The notes beneath the pieces are model-generated. The model was not told the origin of the DNA, made no database searches, and saw only the letters and a program-made list of their open reading frames with translations. From Mycoplasma marinum (GTDB lineage: Bacteria > Bacillota_I > Bacilli_A > Mycoplasmatales > Metamycoplasmataceae): a DNA stretch of 64,000 nt. The stretch is from NCBI RefSeq assembly GCF_004335975.1, contig NZ_PSZO01000001.1, forward strand, positions 26,795 through 90,794, read 5' to 3'. The position numbers were made by a program, and so were the translations under genes. Shown piece by piece: positions 10,251 to 20,905 of this stretch (within the stretch, counting starts at the first letter, position 1; each line of letters opens with the position of its first letter).

Positions 10251-10291
10251 ATAATAATTTTACCTATTTTTACTAAAATTGGCATAAAAAA

Positions 10292-10309
10292 AATGAATAA
10301 TAATTCATT
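10292..10309 (-). terminator. Intrinsic terminator of infC-rpmI-rplT
   Basis: A 7-bp stem (AATGAAT with ATTCATT), a 4-nt loop, and then eight T on the minus strand. Confidence 0.75.
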
Positions 10310-10324
10310 CTAAAATATATTATT

Positions 10325-10681
10325 CTATTTTAATGCTGCTTTTGCTTCTTTAACAATCAGTTTAAATGTTTCTGGTTGGTGGATTGCAAGTTCAGATAAC
10401 ATTTTTCTGTTAACTGTAATATCAGCTTTTTTAAGTCCGTTAATAAATCTTGAGTATGTTAGTCCCATTGGTCTAACTGCTGCGTTGATACGTGAAATTC
10501 ATAATTTTCTAAAATTTCTTTTAACTTGTTTTCTATCTCTAAATGCATATGTTCATGATTTAACTACTTGTTGCTTAGCAACTTTAAATCCGATTGATTT
10601 GTGTCCTCAGTATCCTTTAGCAAGTTTAAGTCATCTTTTTCTTCTTGCTCTTGTAACTGTTCCGCCTTTAACTCTAGCCAT
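10325..10681 (-). CDS. rplT: Large ribosomal subunit protein bL20
   Basis: An early-binding 23S rRNA protein needed to start large-subunit assembly. In several bacteria it also represses its own operon by binding the leader. The 118-residue protein begins [17 protein letters not shown] and is very basic throughout, as in all bL20. Three Trp are TGA-coded. Its ribosome binding site (TAGGAGG) overlaps the rpmI stop codon, so the two genes are tightly coupled. It is the last gene of infC-rpmI-rplT. Confidence 0.97.
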
Positions 10682-10691
10682 TAGTTACCTC

Positions 10692-10880
10692 CTAGTACAG
10701 TCCCTTAAGTCTTTTCATGTCACCTTTTGACATAAGATCAGACTTACGAGATTGCCTTTTTTGTTTTGTTGATTTGTTTTGTGCTAAATGAGATCTATAT
10801 GCTTGACCTCTTTTAACTTTTCCTGTTCCAGTAACTTTAACACGTTTTGTTAAAGCTGACTTAGTTTTCATTTTTGCCAT
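10692..10880 (-). CDS. rpmI: Large ribosomal subunit protein bL35
   Basis: A 62-residue basic ribosomal protein beginning [20 protein letters not shown], typical of bL35. The start at 10880 follows AAGGAGG. It overlaps the end of infC by 20 nt, so ribosomes can pass from one gene to the next. It sits between infC and rplT in the conserved order. Confidence 0.96.
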   Translation of the reverse strand: MAKMKTKSALTKRVKVTGTGKVKRGQAYRSHLAQNKSTKQKRQSRKSDLMSKGDMKRLKGLY

Positions 10881-11439
10881 TTTCAGCCTCCTTAGGTTTC
10901 TTTTTATTATCTCTTTGAATGTACATATCCAAAAATCTAGAATTCAATTGAGGTTTCTTGGTAATTAACGCAATATCTTCGATTTCATTAAAAAATCTTT
11001 TTAAAGTATCGTGTCCAAGTTCTTGACGAGCCATTTCACGTCCTCTAAATTTTAGAGAAACTTTAACTCTATCACCAGCCATGATAAATTCTCTAGCTTT
11101 TTTTGCCTTAACTTTTAGATCGTGATCACCAATCATTGGTGTTAATCTAACTTCCCTATTATTTGTTACTACTTGTTTAGCTTTTGCTTCTTTTCTTTTC
11201 TTCTTACGTTCATATTTAAATTTCCCGTAATCAAGAATTTTAGCAACTGGTTGCTTAGGATTAGCTGAAATAATAACTAAATCAAATCCAGCATCCTTTG
11301 CTTTTTCAATTGCAGCTCTAGTTGGCATTACGCCTAACTTTTCACCTTTATCATCAATAACAAATACTTTTGGATAAGGGATATCTCTATTAACTAAATG
11401 CTCAGATTTAGGTTTTTTTCTATTGTGAATTCTAGCGAT
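10861..11439 (-). CDS. infC: Translation initiation factor IF-3
   Basis: Binds the 30S subunit and checks start-codon pairing. The coding frame gives about 192 residues with the N-terminal domain ([20 protein letters not shown]), the linker, and the C-terminal IF-3 domain ([22 protein letters not shown]). No ATG lies at the expected start. The ribosome binding site AAAGGAG (11447-11453) is followed by in-frame ATT (11442) and ATC (11439), so a rare AUU/AUC start is likely. That fits the known autocontrol of infC, in which IF-3 rejects its own start codon. An upstream ATG would lie inside the terminator-like leader. Confidence 0.92.
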   Translation of the reverse strand: MARIHNRKKPKSEHLVNRDIPYPKVFVIDDKGEKLGVMPTRAAIEKAKDAGFDLVIISANPKQPVAKILDYGKFKYERKKKRKEAKAKQVVTNNREVRLTPMIGDHDLKVKAKKAREFIMAGDRVKVSLKFRGREMARQELGHDTLKRFFNEIEDIALITKKPQLNSRFLDMYIQRDNKKKPKEAENGKNEN

Positions 11440-11579
11440 AATAAATCTCCTTTGTATATAAAAAAGTGGTGTTACCACTTCTCATCAGACTACATAAATT
11501 GTTGTAGCAAGACCCATGGAATAACCATCAGGTGAGAAGTAATCTACTTTCTGCAACTACATGTTGCTCTTATAGTATA
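11440..11579 (-). promoter_or_regulatory. Structured leader and attenuator of infC-rpmI-rplT
   Basis: A -10 box (TATACT, 11574-11579) predicts a leader of about 128 nt. It contains a small hairpin (GCAAC/GTTGC), then ACTTCTCA (about 11533-11540). That stretch can pair perfectly with TGAGAAGT (about 11477-11484), which overlaps the 5' side of a terminator hairpin (AAGTGGT/ACCACTT, 11464-11480, followed by TTTT). The two pairings exclude each other, as in the L20-leader attenuators of Firmicutes. Regulation by L20 is inferred from the operon's content. Confidence 0.75.
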
Positions 11580-11642
11580 TCAAAAAAAGTAAAAAAAGCA
11601 TATATTTATTGTAAATATTGTTCTCCATGTTAATATTAAAAT

Positions 11643-12446
11643 ATGAAATTAAATAATGAATATATAGAAATAGAAATAAATGACAATGCTGAAATCATTT
11701 CAGTTAAATTTGAAGACAAGGAACTTTTATATCAGGCAAACGAGACATGAAAAAAACAATTCCCTATAATTTTTCCTTCATTAGGAATATCGAAGGGTTT
11801 TTCACACAATGGAAAAACATTTGAAATGCCAAAACATGGCTTTTGAAAAAATTTAGCATGAGAAAGTTTTTTTGAAAATGGAGAAATTTTATCAGTTGCC
11901 ACATTAATGGATAAAGAAAAATTCCCATTCTTTTTGGATATAACTCAAAGAATAGGAGTGGATCAAGATACTTTTTATATAAATTATGAAATAGCTAATT
12001 TAGAAGACAAAGAGTCATTTTTCCATTTTGGAATTCACCCAGCATTTAAAATTGATGACTCAACATTTATTTCAAACCTACCAGAAACAAAAATAATAGA
12101 TTTAGAAGGCAAACTAACGAATCGCGAACTTTCAATTAGAGGGTTATTAATTGATTCTCTTGGATTTGGAGAAGACTACGATACTTTAATAGCTCAAAAT
12201 ATTGAGGATAAATCAATCATATTAAATACTGAAAATCATCAATTGCATATGAAATTCGATTCACCACATTTACAAATTTGAAAACCAAAAAATGATAATT
12301 TTATTTGTATAGAACCATGATATGGAAAAAATGACGCTTGATACAAAGCACCATCAGAAGTAAGTAAAAAAGAGGAGATAATCTCTCTTTCTCCTGGTTC
12401 TATTTGATCAGCAACGTTTGAAGTGAAAGTTAAAAATAATAAATAA
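11643..12446 (+). CDS. Aldose 1-epimerase-family protein (LacX-like)
   Basis: A 267-residue protein of the galactose-mutarotase/LacX-like beta-sandwich family. Support comes from the FPSLGISKGFSHNGK segment, PKHGFW, the central FHFGIHPAF and the C-terminal CIEPWYG, matching the carbohydrate-binding strands of YphB/LacX-type epimerases. It probably acts on a sugar or phosphosugar anomer; the substrate is unknown. At least eight Trp are TGA-coded. There is no ribosome binding site; TGTTAATAT ends 6 nt before the ATG, so a leaderless mRNA is plausible. Confidence 0.82.
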
Positions 12447-12472
12447 ATTTGTATTAACTCAATTATTTAAGC

Positions 12473-12499
12473 CATGACTCAGAAGAGTTATGTTTTTTT
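12473..12499 (+). terminator. Intrinsic terminator of the epimerase-like gene
   Basis: An 8-bp stem (CATGACTC with GAGTTATG, one G-U pair), loop AGAA, and then seven T on the plus strand. Confidence 0.8.
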
Positions 12500-12546
12500 A
12501 ATTATATTTTTAATATTTTTGACTAAGCAATGCTATTAATTATCAA

Positions 12547-12569
12547 TAAAAAAATTAGCAAAAGCTAAT
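12547..12569 (-). terminator. Intrinsic terminator of purA-purB
   Basis: A 6-bp stem (ATTAGC with GCTAAT), loop AAAA, and then seven T on the minus strand. It lies about 30 nt after the purB stop. Confidence 0.75.
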
Positions 12570-12600
12570 ATAAAATATTTTTTATTTTTAATACAATTCG

Positions 12601-13890
12601 TTATTTAATACCTAATTTTGAAAATACTTTATCAATGTTTCTTGAATAGTATGAATAATCAAAGATCTTAGTTGCTTGTTTATCAGAAATAACATTTTTT
12701 GAAAGTAATTCTGTTTTAAAATCTTTCTTATTTGAATAACAATCAATAGCGATTGGTTGAACTTTATCATATGCTTCCTCACGTGTGATTCCGTTATCAG
12801 AAATAATAGTTAACATAACTCTTTGAGAGAATATTGAACCATGTGTTAGACCAATGTTTTCCATCATTTTTTCTTTTTTAACACCAAGATTATTTAAAAC
12901 TCTATTCATTCTTCTTAACATATAAGAAATCAAAGTTGTTGAATCAGGGAATATAACTCTCTCATTTGAAGAATGTGATATATCTCTTTCATGTCATAAA
13001 GGAACGTTTTCAAGCGCAGTGAAAGTATAACTTCTCAGCAATCTTGAAAGCCCTGAAATATTTTCTGAAGAAATTGGATTCTTCTTATGTGGCATTGCAG
13101 AAGAACCCTTTTGACCTTTAGCAAATCCTTCCTCAACTTCCCCTACTTCAGTTCTTTGTAAATGTCTAAGCTCAACAGCAATTTTATCCAATGATGAACC
13201 AATTAGTGATAAAGTGAATATATATTGTGCATGCCTATCTCTTTGTAATGTTTGTGTAGAGATTTTTGAAGAATTAATACCTAATTGTTCACAAACATAA
13301 TCTTGTATTTCTGGATCTATATTAGCATAGTTACCAACAGCACCAGATATTTTACCAATTTCAATAATTCTTGAAGCCTCTTCGAATCTTTCAATGTTTC
13401 TCGTCATTTCATCAAATCATAAAGCTACTTTATAACCAAATGTTGTAATTTCGCCATGAATACCATGAGTTCTACCTATTTGATATGTATGTTGATGCTC
13501 AATAGCTAATTTTTTCAAAGTATCAATGAACATACTTAGGTCTTTTTTGATTATTTCATTGGCTTGTTTTAACCTGTACCCAAACGCTGTATCAACAACA
13601 TCTGTTGAAGTAAGTCCATAATGAATCCATTTCTTTTCAGAACCTAAAGACTCGGAAACCGCTCTTGTAAATGCAATTACATCATGTTTTGTAATTTGCT
13701 CAATTTCTTTAATTCTTTTCAAATCAAATTTAGCATTTTTAAAAAGTTTATCAATATCACTTTCTGGAATTTCATTTTTTATAACCGAAAACGCCTTAGC
13801 TGTAAAAAGTTCAACTTTCAATCATGAATCGAATGTATTTTGTTCACTTCAAATTTTATTCATTTCTTCAGTGCTATATCTTTTAATCAT
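12601..13890 (-). CDS. purB: Adenylosuccinate lyase
   Basis: Splits adenylosuccinate to AMP and fumarate, completing IMP to AMP conversion after PurA; in a salvage-only organism this is its likely use. The 429-residue protein has the fumarase/lyase signature [11 protein letters not shown] and the conserved [12 protein letters not shown] and [10 protein letters not shown] segments carrying active-site His. Two Trp-type TGA codons interrupt the standard reading. The ATG follows GGAGC and lies 16 nt after the purA stop, so purA-purB is one operon under the riboswitch at 15241-15302. Confidence 0.96.
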
Positions 13891-13906
13891 TTAATGCTCC
13901 AATCAA

Positions 13907-15187
13907 TTATTTAATTTCAATAGTTTGTTCTCTATCAGGTCCGACTGAGAATATTTTCACAGGAACCCCAACCAATTCTTCAACTTTTTCAATATATGCT
14001 TTTGTATTTTTTGGTAGGTCTTCATATTTTTTAACTTTTGTAATATCTTCATTTCAACCAGGCATTTCAATATACTTAACATCAACTCTATCATATTCAG
14101 TATTTGAACCAGGGATGTAATCAATTTCTTTTCCATCTAATTCATATGCATAACCAATTTTAATTGTTTCTCTATTGTCTAGAACATCAAGTAGTGTCAT
14201 TGTTAACTCTGTAAATCCTGAAACTCTTGCTGAATGTTTTAGAACAACAGTATCCAATCAACCAATTCTTCTTCTTCTACCTGTAACAGTTCCATATTCT
14301 CTACCTCTTTCACAAATATCATCATTAATAGATGCTTCATGTATCTCAGTAGGAAGTGCACCAACACCAACACGAGTTGTATAAGCTTTAACAATACCAA
14401 TTGTTGATGTTACGTGTTTGTTAGAAAGACCTGCATAAAGAGGGATTGCTGAAGCTGTTGGTGAAGATGAAGTAACAAATGGATAAGTACCATTATCAAT
14501 ACATAACATTACACCTTGTGCTCCTTCAAAAACAACGCTTTTACCAGACTCAATTTCTTTAGCAAGCAATGAACCAGTTTCAACAACTCTTTCTTTTAAA
14601 ATAGCTGCATATTCTTTATATTCTTCAAAAATTTCTTTCGCTGTATAAGTTTTTAAGTCAAAAGCTTTCAAAACTTTATTTTTAATTAAAAGAGTATCCT
14701 CTAATTTTTCTAAAAATACATCTTCATTGATAAAATCACCATATCTAATACCAATTCTTGCGTATTTATCTTCATAACATGGACCAATACCTTTTTTAGT
14801 TGTCCCAATTTTTTTAATTGGTCCTTTTAACTCTTCGATTGCTCCATCAAGATCTAAGTGATAAGGAAGTATCACGTGTGCTCTATCTGAAATTAATAAT
14901 TTAAAATCACTAATGCCTTTTGATTTTAATTCAGCTATTTCATCTAATAGCATTTTAGGATTAATGACCATACCTTGTGCCATAATATTTGTTGTCTTAG
15001 GATTAAAAACACCTGAAGGAATATGCTTAAGTGCATATTTATTACCACCAAATTCAATTGTATGGCCAGCATTATTACCACCTTGATATCTAACTACTAA
15101 ATCAGCTTTTTGTGCAAGATAATCCGAAACCTTACCTTTACCCTCGTCGCCTCATTGGGCGCCGATTACTACTTTTGTTTTGTACAT
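13907..15187 (-). CDS. purA: Adenylosuccinate synthetase
   Basis: Joins IMP and aspartate using GTP to make adenylosuccinate, the committed step from IMP to AMP. The 426-residue protein has the N-terminal GAQWGDEGKGK loop (about residues 9-19), NNAGHT, the [22 protein letters not shown] region and the C-terminal GRRRRIGW segment. The length is normal. The ATG follows AAGGAG. It is first in the purA-purB operon, downstream of a guanine-class riboswitch. Confidence 0.97.
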
Positions 15188-15240
15188 ATTTTCTCCTTAA
15201 AATAATTTTTCTGGTTAATTATAGCCATTGAAAAAAATAA

Positions 15241-15302
15241 ATCATTAGTGGTATTTAAGGTACCTTGTAGAAACATCTCACCATATTAGAGATATAAATG
15301 AC
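15241..15302 (-). promoter_or_regulatory. Purine (guanine-class) riboswitch upstream of purA-purB
   Basis: On the minus strand the 62 nt fit the purine aptamer: P1 GTCATT/AATGAT; P2 ATCTC/GAGAT with loop TAATATGG; J2/3 GTTTCTAC; P3 GGTA/TACC with loop CCTTAAA; and J3/1 ACT. The loop GG/CC bases needed for the kissing interaction are present. The residue equivalent to xpt C74 is C, predicting guanine or hypoxanthine-like ligands rather than adenine. P1 is followed directly by a T-rich tract. A -10 TATAAT at 15319-15324 places the transcript start just upstream. Confidence 0.88.
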
Positions 15303-15318
15303 TCTTATTAACTTAACT

Positions 15319-15324
15319 ATTATA
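15319..15324 (-). promoter_or_regulatory. -10 box of the purA-purB transcript
   Basis: TATAAT on the minus strand, about 17 nt before the aptamer P1. It gives a predicted leader of about 125 nt before purA. Confidence 0.6.
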
Positions 15325-15519
15325 GTATATTTGTTAAAAATATTTATTGTAATTATTGGAATAATAAATATATTATAAAAATTCCGTAATTTGCTTATTA
15401 TATCCACTTATTTTATATAAAAAAACTAAATAAACAATATACCTAGACACATAATCTTAATTAAGGTTACAAGATTAAAAATATTTCCCATAATTTCAAA
15501 AACATATTGATAATTGTTT
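15325..15519. other. Non-coding AT-rich spacer between divergent purA and folC units
   Basis: About 195 nt with no open frame of note. It holds upstream promoter regions for both divergent riboswitch-controlled operons. I see no further structure. Confidence 0.5.
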
Positions 15520-15525
15520 TATAAT
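15520..15525 (+). promoter_or_regulatory. -10 box of the folC-folT transcript
   Basis: A perfect TATAAT on the plus strand, 6 nt before the first base of the THF riboswitch, so the transcript should start at the aptamer's P1 stem. Confidence 0.65.
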
Positions 15526-15531
15526 TAAAAT

Positions 15532-15650
15532 GCCACTATTAGAGCCGGTGTCTAGCGTTAAGTGTCAAAGGACGGGAGTATAGCCTTTGAACGAACTACA
15601 TTTGTAGGCGATAAAACACTTCATCCACTAATGGTCTAATTTATAGTGGC
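15532..15650 (+). promoter_or_regulatory. Tetrahydrofolate (THF-I) riboswitch
   Basis: The 119-nt element contains GCGTTAAGTGT, a stem CAAAGG/CCTTTG enclosing a GGGA loop, AACGAA, a variable hairpin (CTACATTTGTAG) and TTCATCCACT, in the order of the THF-I class. Outer stem P1 pairs GCCACTAT with ATAGTGGC. P1 ends directly before AGGA, the only ribosome binding site of folC, so folding could hide it (translational OFF switch). The genes downstream (folC and folT) are the expected targets. Confidence 0.85.
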
Positions 15651-15661
15651 AGGACTACTAT

Positions 15662-16714
15662 ATGAAAATAATAAAATCAATTTTTAACAATAGAAAAAAT
15701 ACTAAAAACAGTACAATAAAAAAATATTTAAATACATTTATAAAAAAAGAAAAATTCAAAATAATTAATGTTGTTGGAACTAATGGAAAAGGGAGTGTTT
15801 CCCACTACTTAACTGAAGGTTTATCCAAAAAATATAAAGTAGGAACATTTACCTCTCCTCATATTTTTAGTGCAACTGAAAGAATTAAGATTCAAAATGT
15901 AGAGATTAATGAGGAAACTTTAGAAAGTTACATCATTAAATATACAAATACTGATTTGCACTTTTTTGCAATAATGTTCTTATCCGCTATGGAATATTTC
16001 CAAGAACAAAAATGTGATTATGTAATTTTGGAAGCTGGAATTGGAGGAACTCATGATCCTTCTAATATTTTAGATGGAGCAATAGGAGTGATTACTTCAA
16101 TTGGCAGAGATCACATGGACTTATTTGGAAATACTTTATTGGATGTTTTAAATGATAAGATCGGAATTATAAATAATAAAATGAATTTCTACTCAGGCAC
16201 AAATTTAGGGATAGAGTTTAATGAAATTATTCAAAAAAAATGTTTAGAACAAAAAGCGAAACATATCTTAGTAAAAAATGAAGGTAGAGATTATAGAATA
16301 AGAAATCAAAGACTAGCTTCTGCAATACTAAAAAAAGAGTTTAATTTAAACATTAATTTCACTGAACCAATGGGAAGGTCTAAAATACAAAATACAAATA
16401 ATACAAAAGCTATTTTAGATGTTGCTCACAATCACTCTGGAATAAGAGCCACTAAAGAATTTTTAGAAAATAATAAAATTGAATACGATCAAGTTGTTTT
16501 AACCATTTCAAAGAGAAAAGAACATTCTGAAATACCTGATATATTCAAGGGTAAAGATTTGTTTGTTTATCAATTAGATGAATCATTTGTTGATTCCAAA
16601 GAAATGAATGCAATTAATATTGAGGACTTAAAGTATTTTTACAAAAATCAAAAGAAAGACACATTATATATAGGTAGTTTCTATTCAATAGGAGAAATAT
16701 TAGAAAATGAATAA
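15662..16714 (+). CDS. folC: Folylpolyglutamate synthase / Mur-ligase-family protein
   Basis: Adds glutamates to folates, which keeps imported folate in the cell. The 350-residue protein has the P-loop GTNGKGS at residues 39-45, the TSPHIFSATERI folate-binding segment, EAGIGGTHD and the C-terminal Mur-ligase-type DVAHNHSG. It is shorter than the roughly 420 residues of enteric FolC, as is common in Mollicutes. AGGA precedes the ATG. The stop overlaps the folT start by 8 nt. It is controlled by the THF riboswitch just upstream. Confidence 0.92.
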   Translation: MKIIKSIFNNRKNTKNSTIKKYLNTFIKKEKFKIINVVGTNGKGSVSHYLTEGLSKKYKVGTFTSPHIFSATERIKIQNVEINEETLESYIIKYTNTDLHFFAIMFLSAMEYFQEQKCDYVILEAGIGGTHDPSNILDGAIGVITSIGRDHMDLFGNTLLDVLNDKIGIINNKMNFYSGTNLGIEFNEIIQKKCLEQKAKHILVKNEGRDYRIRNQRLASAILKKEFNLNINFTEPMGRSKIQNTNNTKAILDVAHNHSGIRATKEFLENNKIEYDQVVLTISKRKEHSEIPDIFKGKDLFVYQLDESFVDSKEMNAINIEDLKYFYKNQKKDTLYIGSFYSIGEILENE

Positions 16715-17606
16715 AGAAACAACTAAAGAAAATGTTAATGAAAAGTCATTAACAAAAGATAAAAAAAGCTTCAAAGATAGGATAAAAGACAATTTTAAAA
16801 TAACTATTCATGAAATAGTTTTGGCAGGAATATTAATTGGATTATTTATAATTTCAGGATTATTTATTTCAATTAAATTACAAGGTATTATGGATATTGG
16901 AATTACATTTGTATTCCTAATAATGTTTGGGTTAATTTTTGGTCCTATTAAAGGTGTATTTTTTGCTTTAATTGCAGATACAATAACTTTAGCACTTGGA
17001 ACATATGGAATCGGTGCTTGAATGTGAGAATATGAAATAATGACAGTAGGAATACCTTTGATGGCATGAGCTTTCAAATATCTTTTTACTATAAAGCAAA
17101 AATATTGATGAATATCAATGGTTGCAATCAATTCAATAACGATAATAGGAATTTTTATAGTAATTTTAATTTCAAGTAATAATCCATTATTACAAACAGC
17201 ATCAAGGAGGAATTATAACTTTGATGGAAATACACAAATAATGATTTACTGTATGGCAGGATTTTTATTCTTAATAGAATTAATAATGTTTATAGTATAT
17301 GGTTTTAAGAAAAATGATAATTTAAAACTAGTAATTTCAATAACGACATTAGTTGCTATGATTATCATAATTTGAATTTGAATTTGAGGACCCATTGCTT
17401 ATGTAAGATTCTTGCAAAGACTTGCAAATCAAGGATATTCCAAATATTCCATTGATCACTATACATATGAAAAATATTATAAAATAGCCTTATGAGCAAG
17501 AGTATTAAAGACACCTATAATTACACCAATTTACGTAGCTATTTTAATACCTTTGTATAAAGCTTGTGAATTTACAATCAATAAAACAAACGGAAACAAA
17601 TATTAA
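16707..17606 (+). CDS. folT: ECF-type folate transporter substrate-binding subunit (FolT-like S component)
   Basis: A 299-residue membrane protein with a charged N-terminal tail of about 35 residues and then about six hydrophobic segments. The first membrane region has the layout of S components, and IGITFVFLIMFGLIFGPIKG resembles the FolT fold; Trp-rich loops follow, mostly TGA-coded. Folate specificity is inferred from the THF riboswitch and the folC fusion of reading frames. No EcfA or EcfT gene lies nearby, so it would use a shared energizing module coded elsewhere. Confidence 0.82.
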
Positions 17607-17610
17607 AAAA

Positions 17611-17648
17611 CACAATGCGCATTAAAAGCAATTTGCATTGTGTTTTTT
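17611..17648. terminator. Bidirectional terminator between folT and the ABC exporter pair
   Basis: Stem CACAATGC with GCATTGTG, flanked by A-run and T-run on both sides. It lies between convergent genes and can serve both strands. Confidence 0.8.
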
Positions 17649-17664
17649 TGATAATTATTTTTAA

Positions 17665-19278
17665 TTAAGAAATTGAAGAAGGAGTTAATTTAATCACCTC
17701 ATCAAATAACATTAAATCTGATTTAGAGAATTGGTGAGAAATCATAATCAAGGTCAGTTCCTTATTATTAATTAAATAATTAAATATTTTTTGTTTAGCT
17801 TTAGCATCTATATTAGAAAAAGCTTCATCAAATATAAGTATTTTCCTTTTATTATATAAGGCTCTAATGATAAGTAATTTTTGAATTTCCCCAGAGGAGA
17901 AATTAAACTCTTTTACATCTTTATAAATATTTCCTTCGTTTATTATTTTTAAATCAACTATTTCACAAATCTCTTTAAAAAATTTCATGTCAATATCATT
18001 ATTTTTAAAAGAAATATTTTCAGATATGTTTCCCGGAAATAAACTCAATCCATCATTTATCATCGATATATTATTTAGTATTGCTTGTACATCAATACCT
18101 TTTCCTTCTCAAGTGATTTCTCCACTTTTGGGAGTGAGTATTTTTAAAAGTAATTTAATCAACGTAGTTTTACCACTACCATTTGCTCCTACAAGTGCAT
18201 ATTTTTGATTTGTATTAATTTTGAAATTTAGGTTTTCAAATATTTTTTTAGATTCATCGAATCAAAAACTTACATTATCCACTTTTATTGCACATTCATT
18301 TAGAATATGATTACTTACTTCAATTTCATTTGTCGTAGCGTTTTTCAATAGTTTTCTTGTGATATTGCTATTTGCTCGTATTGAAATAAAGGAATTAAAA
18401 ATATATCTTATTGAACGTAATGATGTTGTCAATAATAGCATTGATGCCACAAATAAACCAACTCCAATATTATTCTTGTAAACAAGCAAGAATCCAACCA
18501 CAATTAAAATGGAGTAATTGATTGTTTCTAAGAATATTCAAGAAATTAACTCAACTCAAGCGTTGGATTTTGAAAATGCTCACAAATGTTTATAATATTC
18601 ATTTGATTTTTCACTTATTTTTTTACTTACATATTGTTCTTTATTATTCAAATAATATGTTTCAAAGGAGCTTAATCCAGCATTAATTTCTTGATTGAAT
18701 TTAACTCTATAATTCGACATTTCAATCTTCTTTTTGGACAAATATTTCTTAGTTATATCAGTTATTATCAATAAAATTAAGGCACTAAATATAATGAAAA
18801 TTCCAATTATCCATTGTATCAACATTATTCCGACAATTGCCAGCACCAACGCTATAAACCTTGATGCAATATTGAATATTTGTTCAATGTGTTCTTCTTG
18901 AACATAACGTGCATCTTGAGTTAATCAGTTTAAGTATTTACTTGAATTTTTTTCTTTGAAAAAGTTACCTTTATTTTCACTAATGTGGGTTGAGATATCA
19001 TTTTTCAATGAAAGCACTACCTTAATCGCCATATATTTACAAAAATATGATCTTATTAAATATCAAATAGAGCAAATCAAACCCATTATCGCCATTATAG
19101 CAAGGAATTTATAAAACATTGAGTTGTCATTATTTTCCATAGAATTTATAACAACATTATTCAAGTATGATAATCCAGTAGACAAAGCAGAAAAACTAAC
19201 CATTATGAATACTAACCCAAAAATCATAAAAGGTTTTTTAAATATGTATCTTTTATTATAAAGTGATAATTTTTTCAT
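17665..19278 (-). CDS. ABC exporter half-transporter (permease fused to ATPase), second of a pair
   Basis: A 537-residue half-transporter: five to six membrane helices, then an ATPase domain. Walker A GANGSGKT is near residue 364, the signature is FSSGE near 458 in place of LSGGQ, and Walker B is ILIFDEA followed by an H-loop (MISHQ). It overlaps the end of the other half-transporter by 23 nt, so the two probably form a heterodimer. GAGGA precedes the ATG. The substrate is unknown. No peptidase domain is present. Both halves have altered signature motifs. Confidence 0.87.
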
Positions 19279-20905
19279 ATTTTTCCTCTATCATTTTATT
19301 TTTATTGTGGGTTATCCTTATTACTGCCATATCATTTTGATTCATTAAATATTCCTCAATATAGGTTTTACTTTTTTGATCAATATTAACCATACCCTCA
19401 TCAATGATAAAGAAACAAGGTGCTTTGTATAAAGCTCTGGCTATTAGTATTTTTTGTTTTTGACCTTGTGAAATATTAATGTCTTTTATAGAGATGCTTT
19501 TTTGCGAAAATGACTTATGTAAATTTACAATCGAAAGTACTTTTTTAAATTTAATTTCTTCATATGGTAATCCAAACACAATATTTTCTCTTACCGTTTC
19601 ATTTATTATTGAAGTATTTCTATCAATAAAAGAAATCTCATTATAAAAATTTTCTTTATCTATTTTTTTTATATTAATTCCATTTACTTTAACCTTGCCT
19701 TCATAATCGTCATTTAACTTCATAATTGTTCTAACTAAAGTACTTTTACCAGTTCCAGATTTGCCATTAATCAAGTATTTTTTAGGGACTTTAAATTCTT
19801 CGCTTAATGGTTTTTTGAGCAACTTTTTTGAATCAAATATAAAATTGATTTTTTGAAATTCAATTGAAGTAATTCTTTTTATATTGATGAGTTTTTCATA
19901 TTTAGATTCAACCAAAGAGAACTCAAGTAATTTATCAGCGGAATGTAAGTGAGTTATAGTCAAAAATAATGACGAGGCTGTTGCAATTAAAGTATTTGAG
20001 CAAAATAATACAACGGATAAATATCCAAAAGGAATAAACTTGTAATGAATTAGCAATGATATTATTGTCATTAATATTACTTGAAGACCAATAACAGTTA
20101 TTGAGAATGGTATCGAAAGTAAGTTTTTATCTAGAAATGCTTTTGATTGTTTCTTAGCCAATACAGAATTATTATTGATCATTTTTTGCTGAAATTCCTT
20201 CTTTTTATTTCAATAGAAAAATATATAAAATTTTTCCAATAAATCTAATGTGTGTGCATTATAAGTATTTTCTTGAATCGCCATTTTTTCCTTAATCTTA
20301 GGGATATACTTCTTAACTATTAAGCTAGTAAAATAATTCATAATTATAAAGAACAATGCTATTAAACCAATGATTCATGAAATATAGAAGAGAAATACAA
20401 TCAACAATAAAACTTTTATGGTGAATGATAAAATTTTGAATCTTCCTTGAACTCTATTAGCACAAAAAACATTTATATTGTAGTTATAAATTGATATGTA
20501 CTCTCCTACATCTTTAGAATTAAATTCAGAAAAAGAGATCTCAGAAATTCTTTTAGATACAAGTTCCCTCAGCTCTCTTTTTGTTATTTCCATCACTTTA
20601 TTTGTAAGGAACTTTTTTAATGTAAAAAATGGTATTTCTATTAAAAAAGAAAATAAAGTTACTGCAACCAAAATATAAAAGTATATTTTGCCATTACCAT
20701 TCCTGTAAAAAATAACTGAATCCATAATGTATGCCGATGCAACTAAACAAAAAATAGCAAGAATAGCTTCTAAGACAACAATAAAAAGTATTGCATTGTT
20801 CAATCTTGAATTTTGATATCTAATTTTTTCCAAATTATTATTTAATATTTTTTTCATATTTTTTTCCTTTATTTTTAATATTTCGTTTTTTTCATAATAA
20901 ATCAT
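19256..20905 (-). CDS. ABC exporter half-transporter (permease fused to ATPase), first of a pair
   Basis: A 549-residue half-transporter with about six membrane helices in the first 300 residues. Walker A is GKSGTGKST near residue 379, the signature is SQGQK near 475, and Walker B is FFIIDEG, with Gly after the catalytic Glu. A TATAAT box lies 7 nt before the ATG at 20905, suggesting leaderless translation from there. A second in-frame ATG at 20857 has an AAAGGA ribosome binding site and would remove 16 residues. Upstream lies decayed DNA. Confidence 0.85.
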
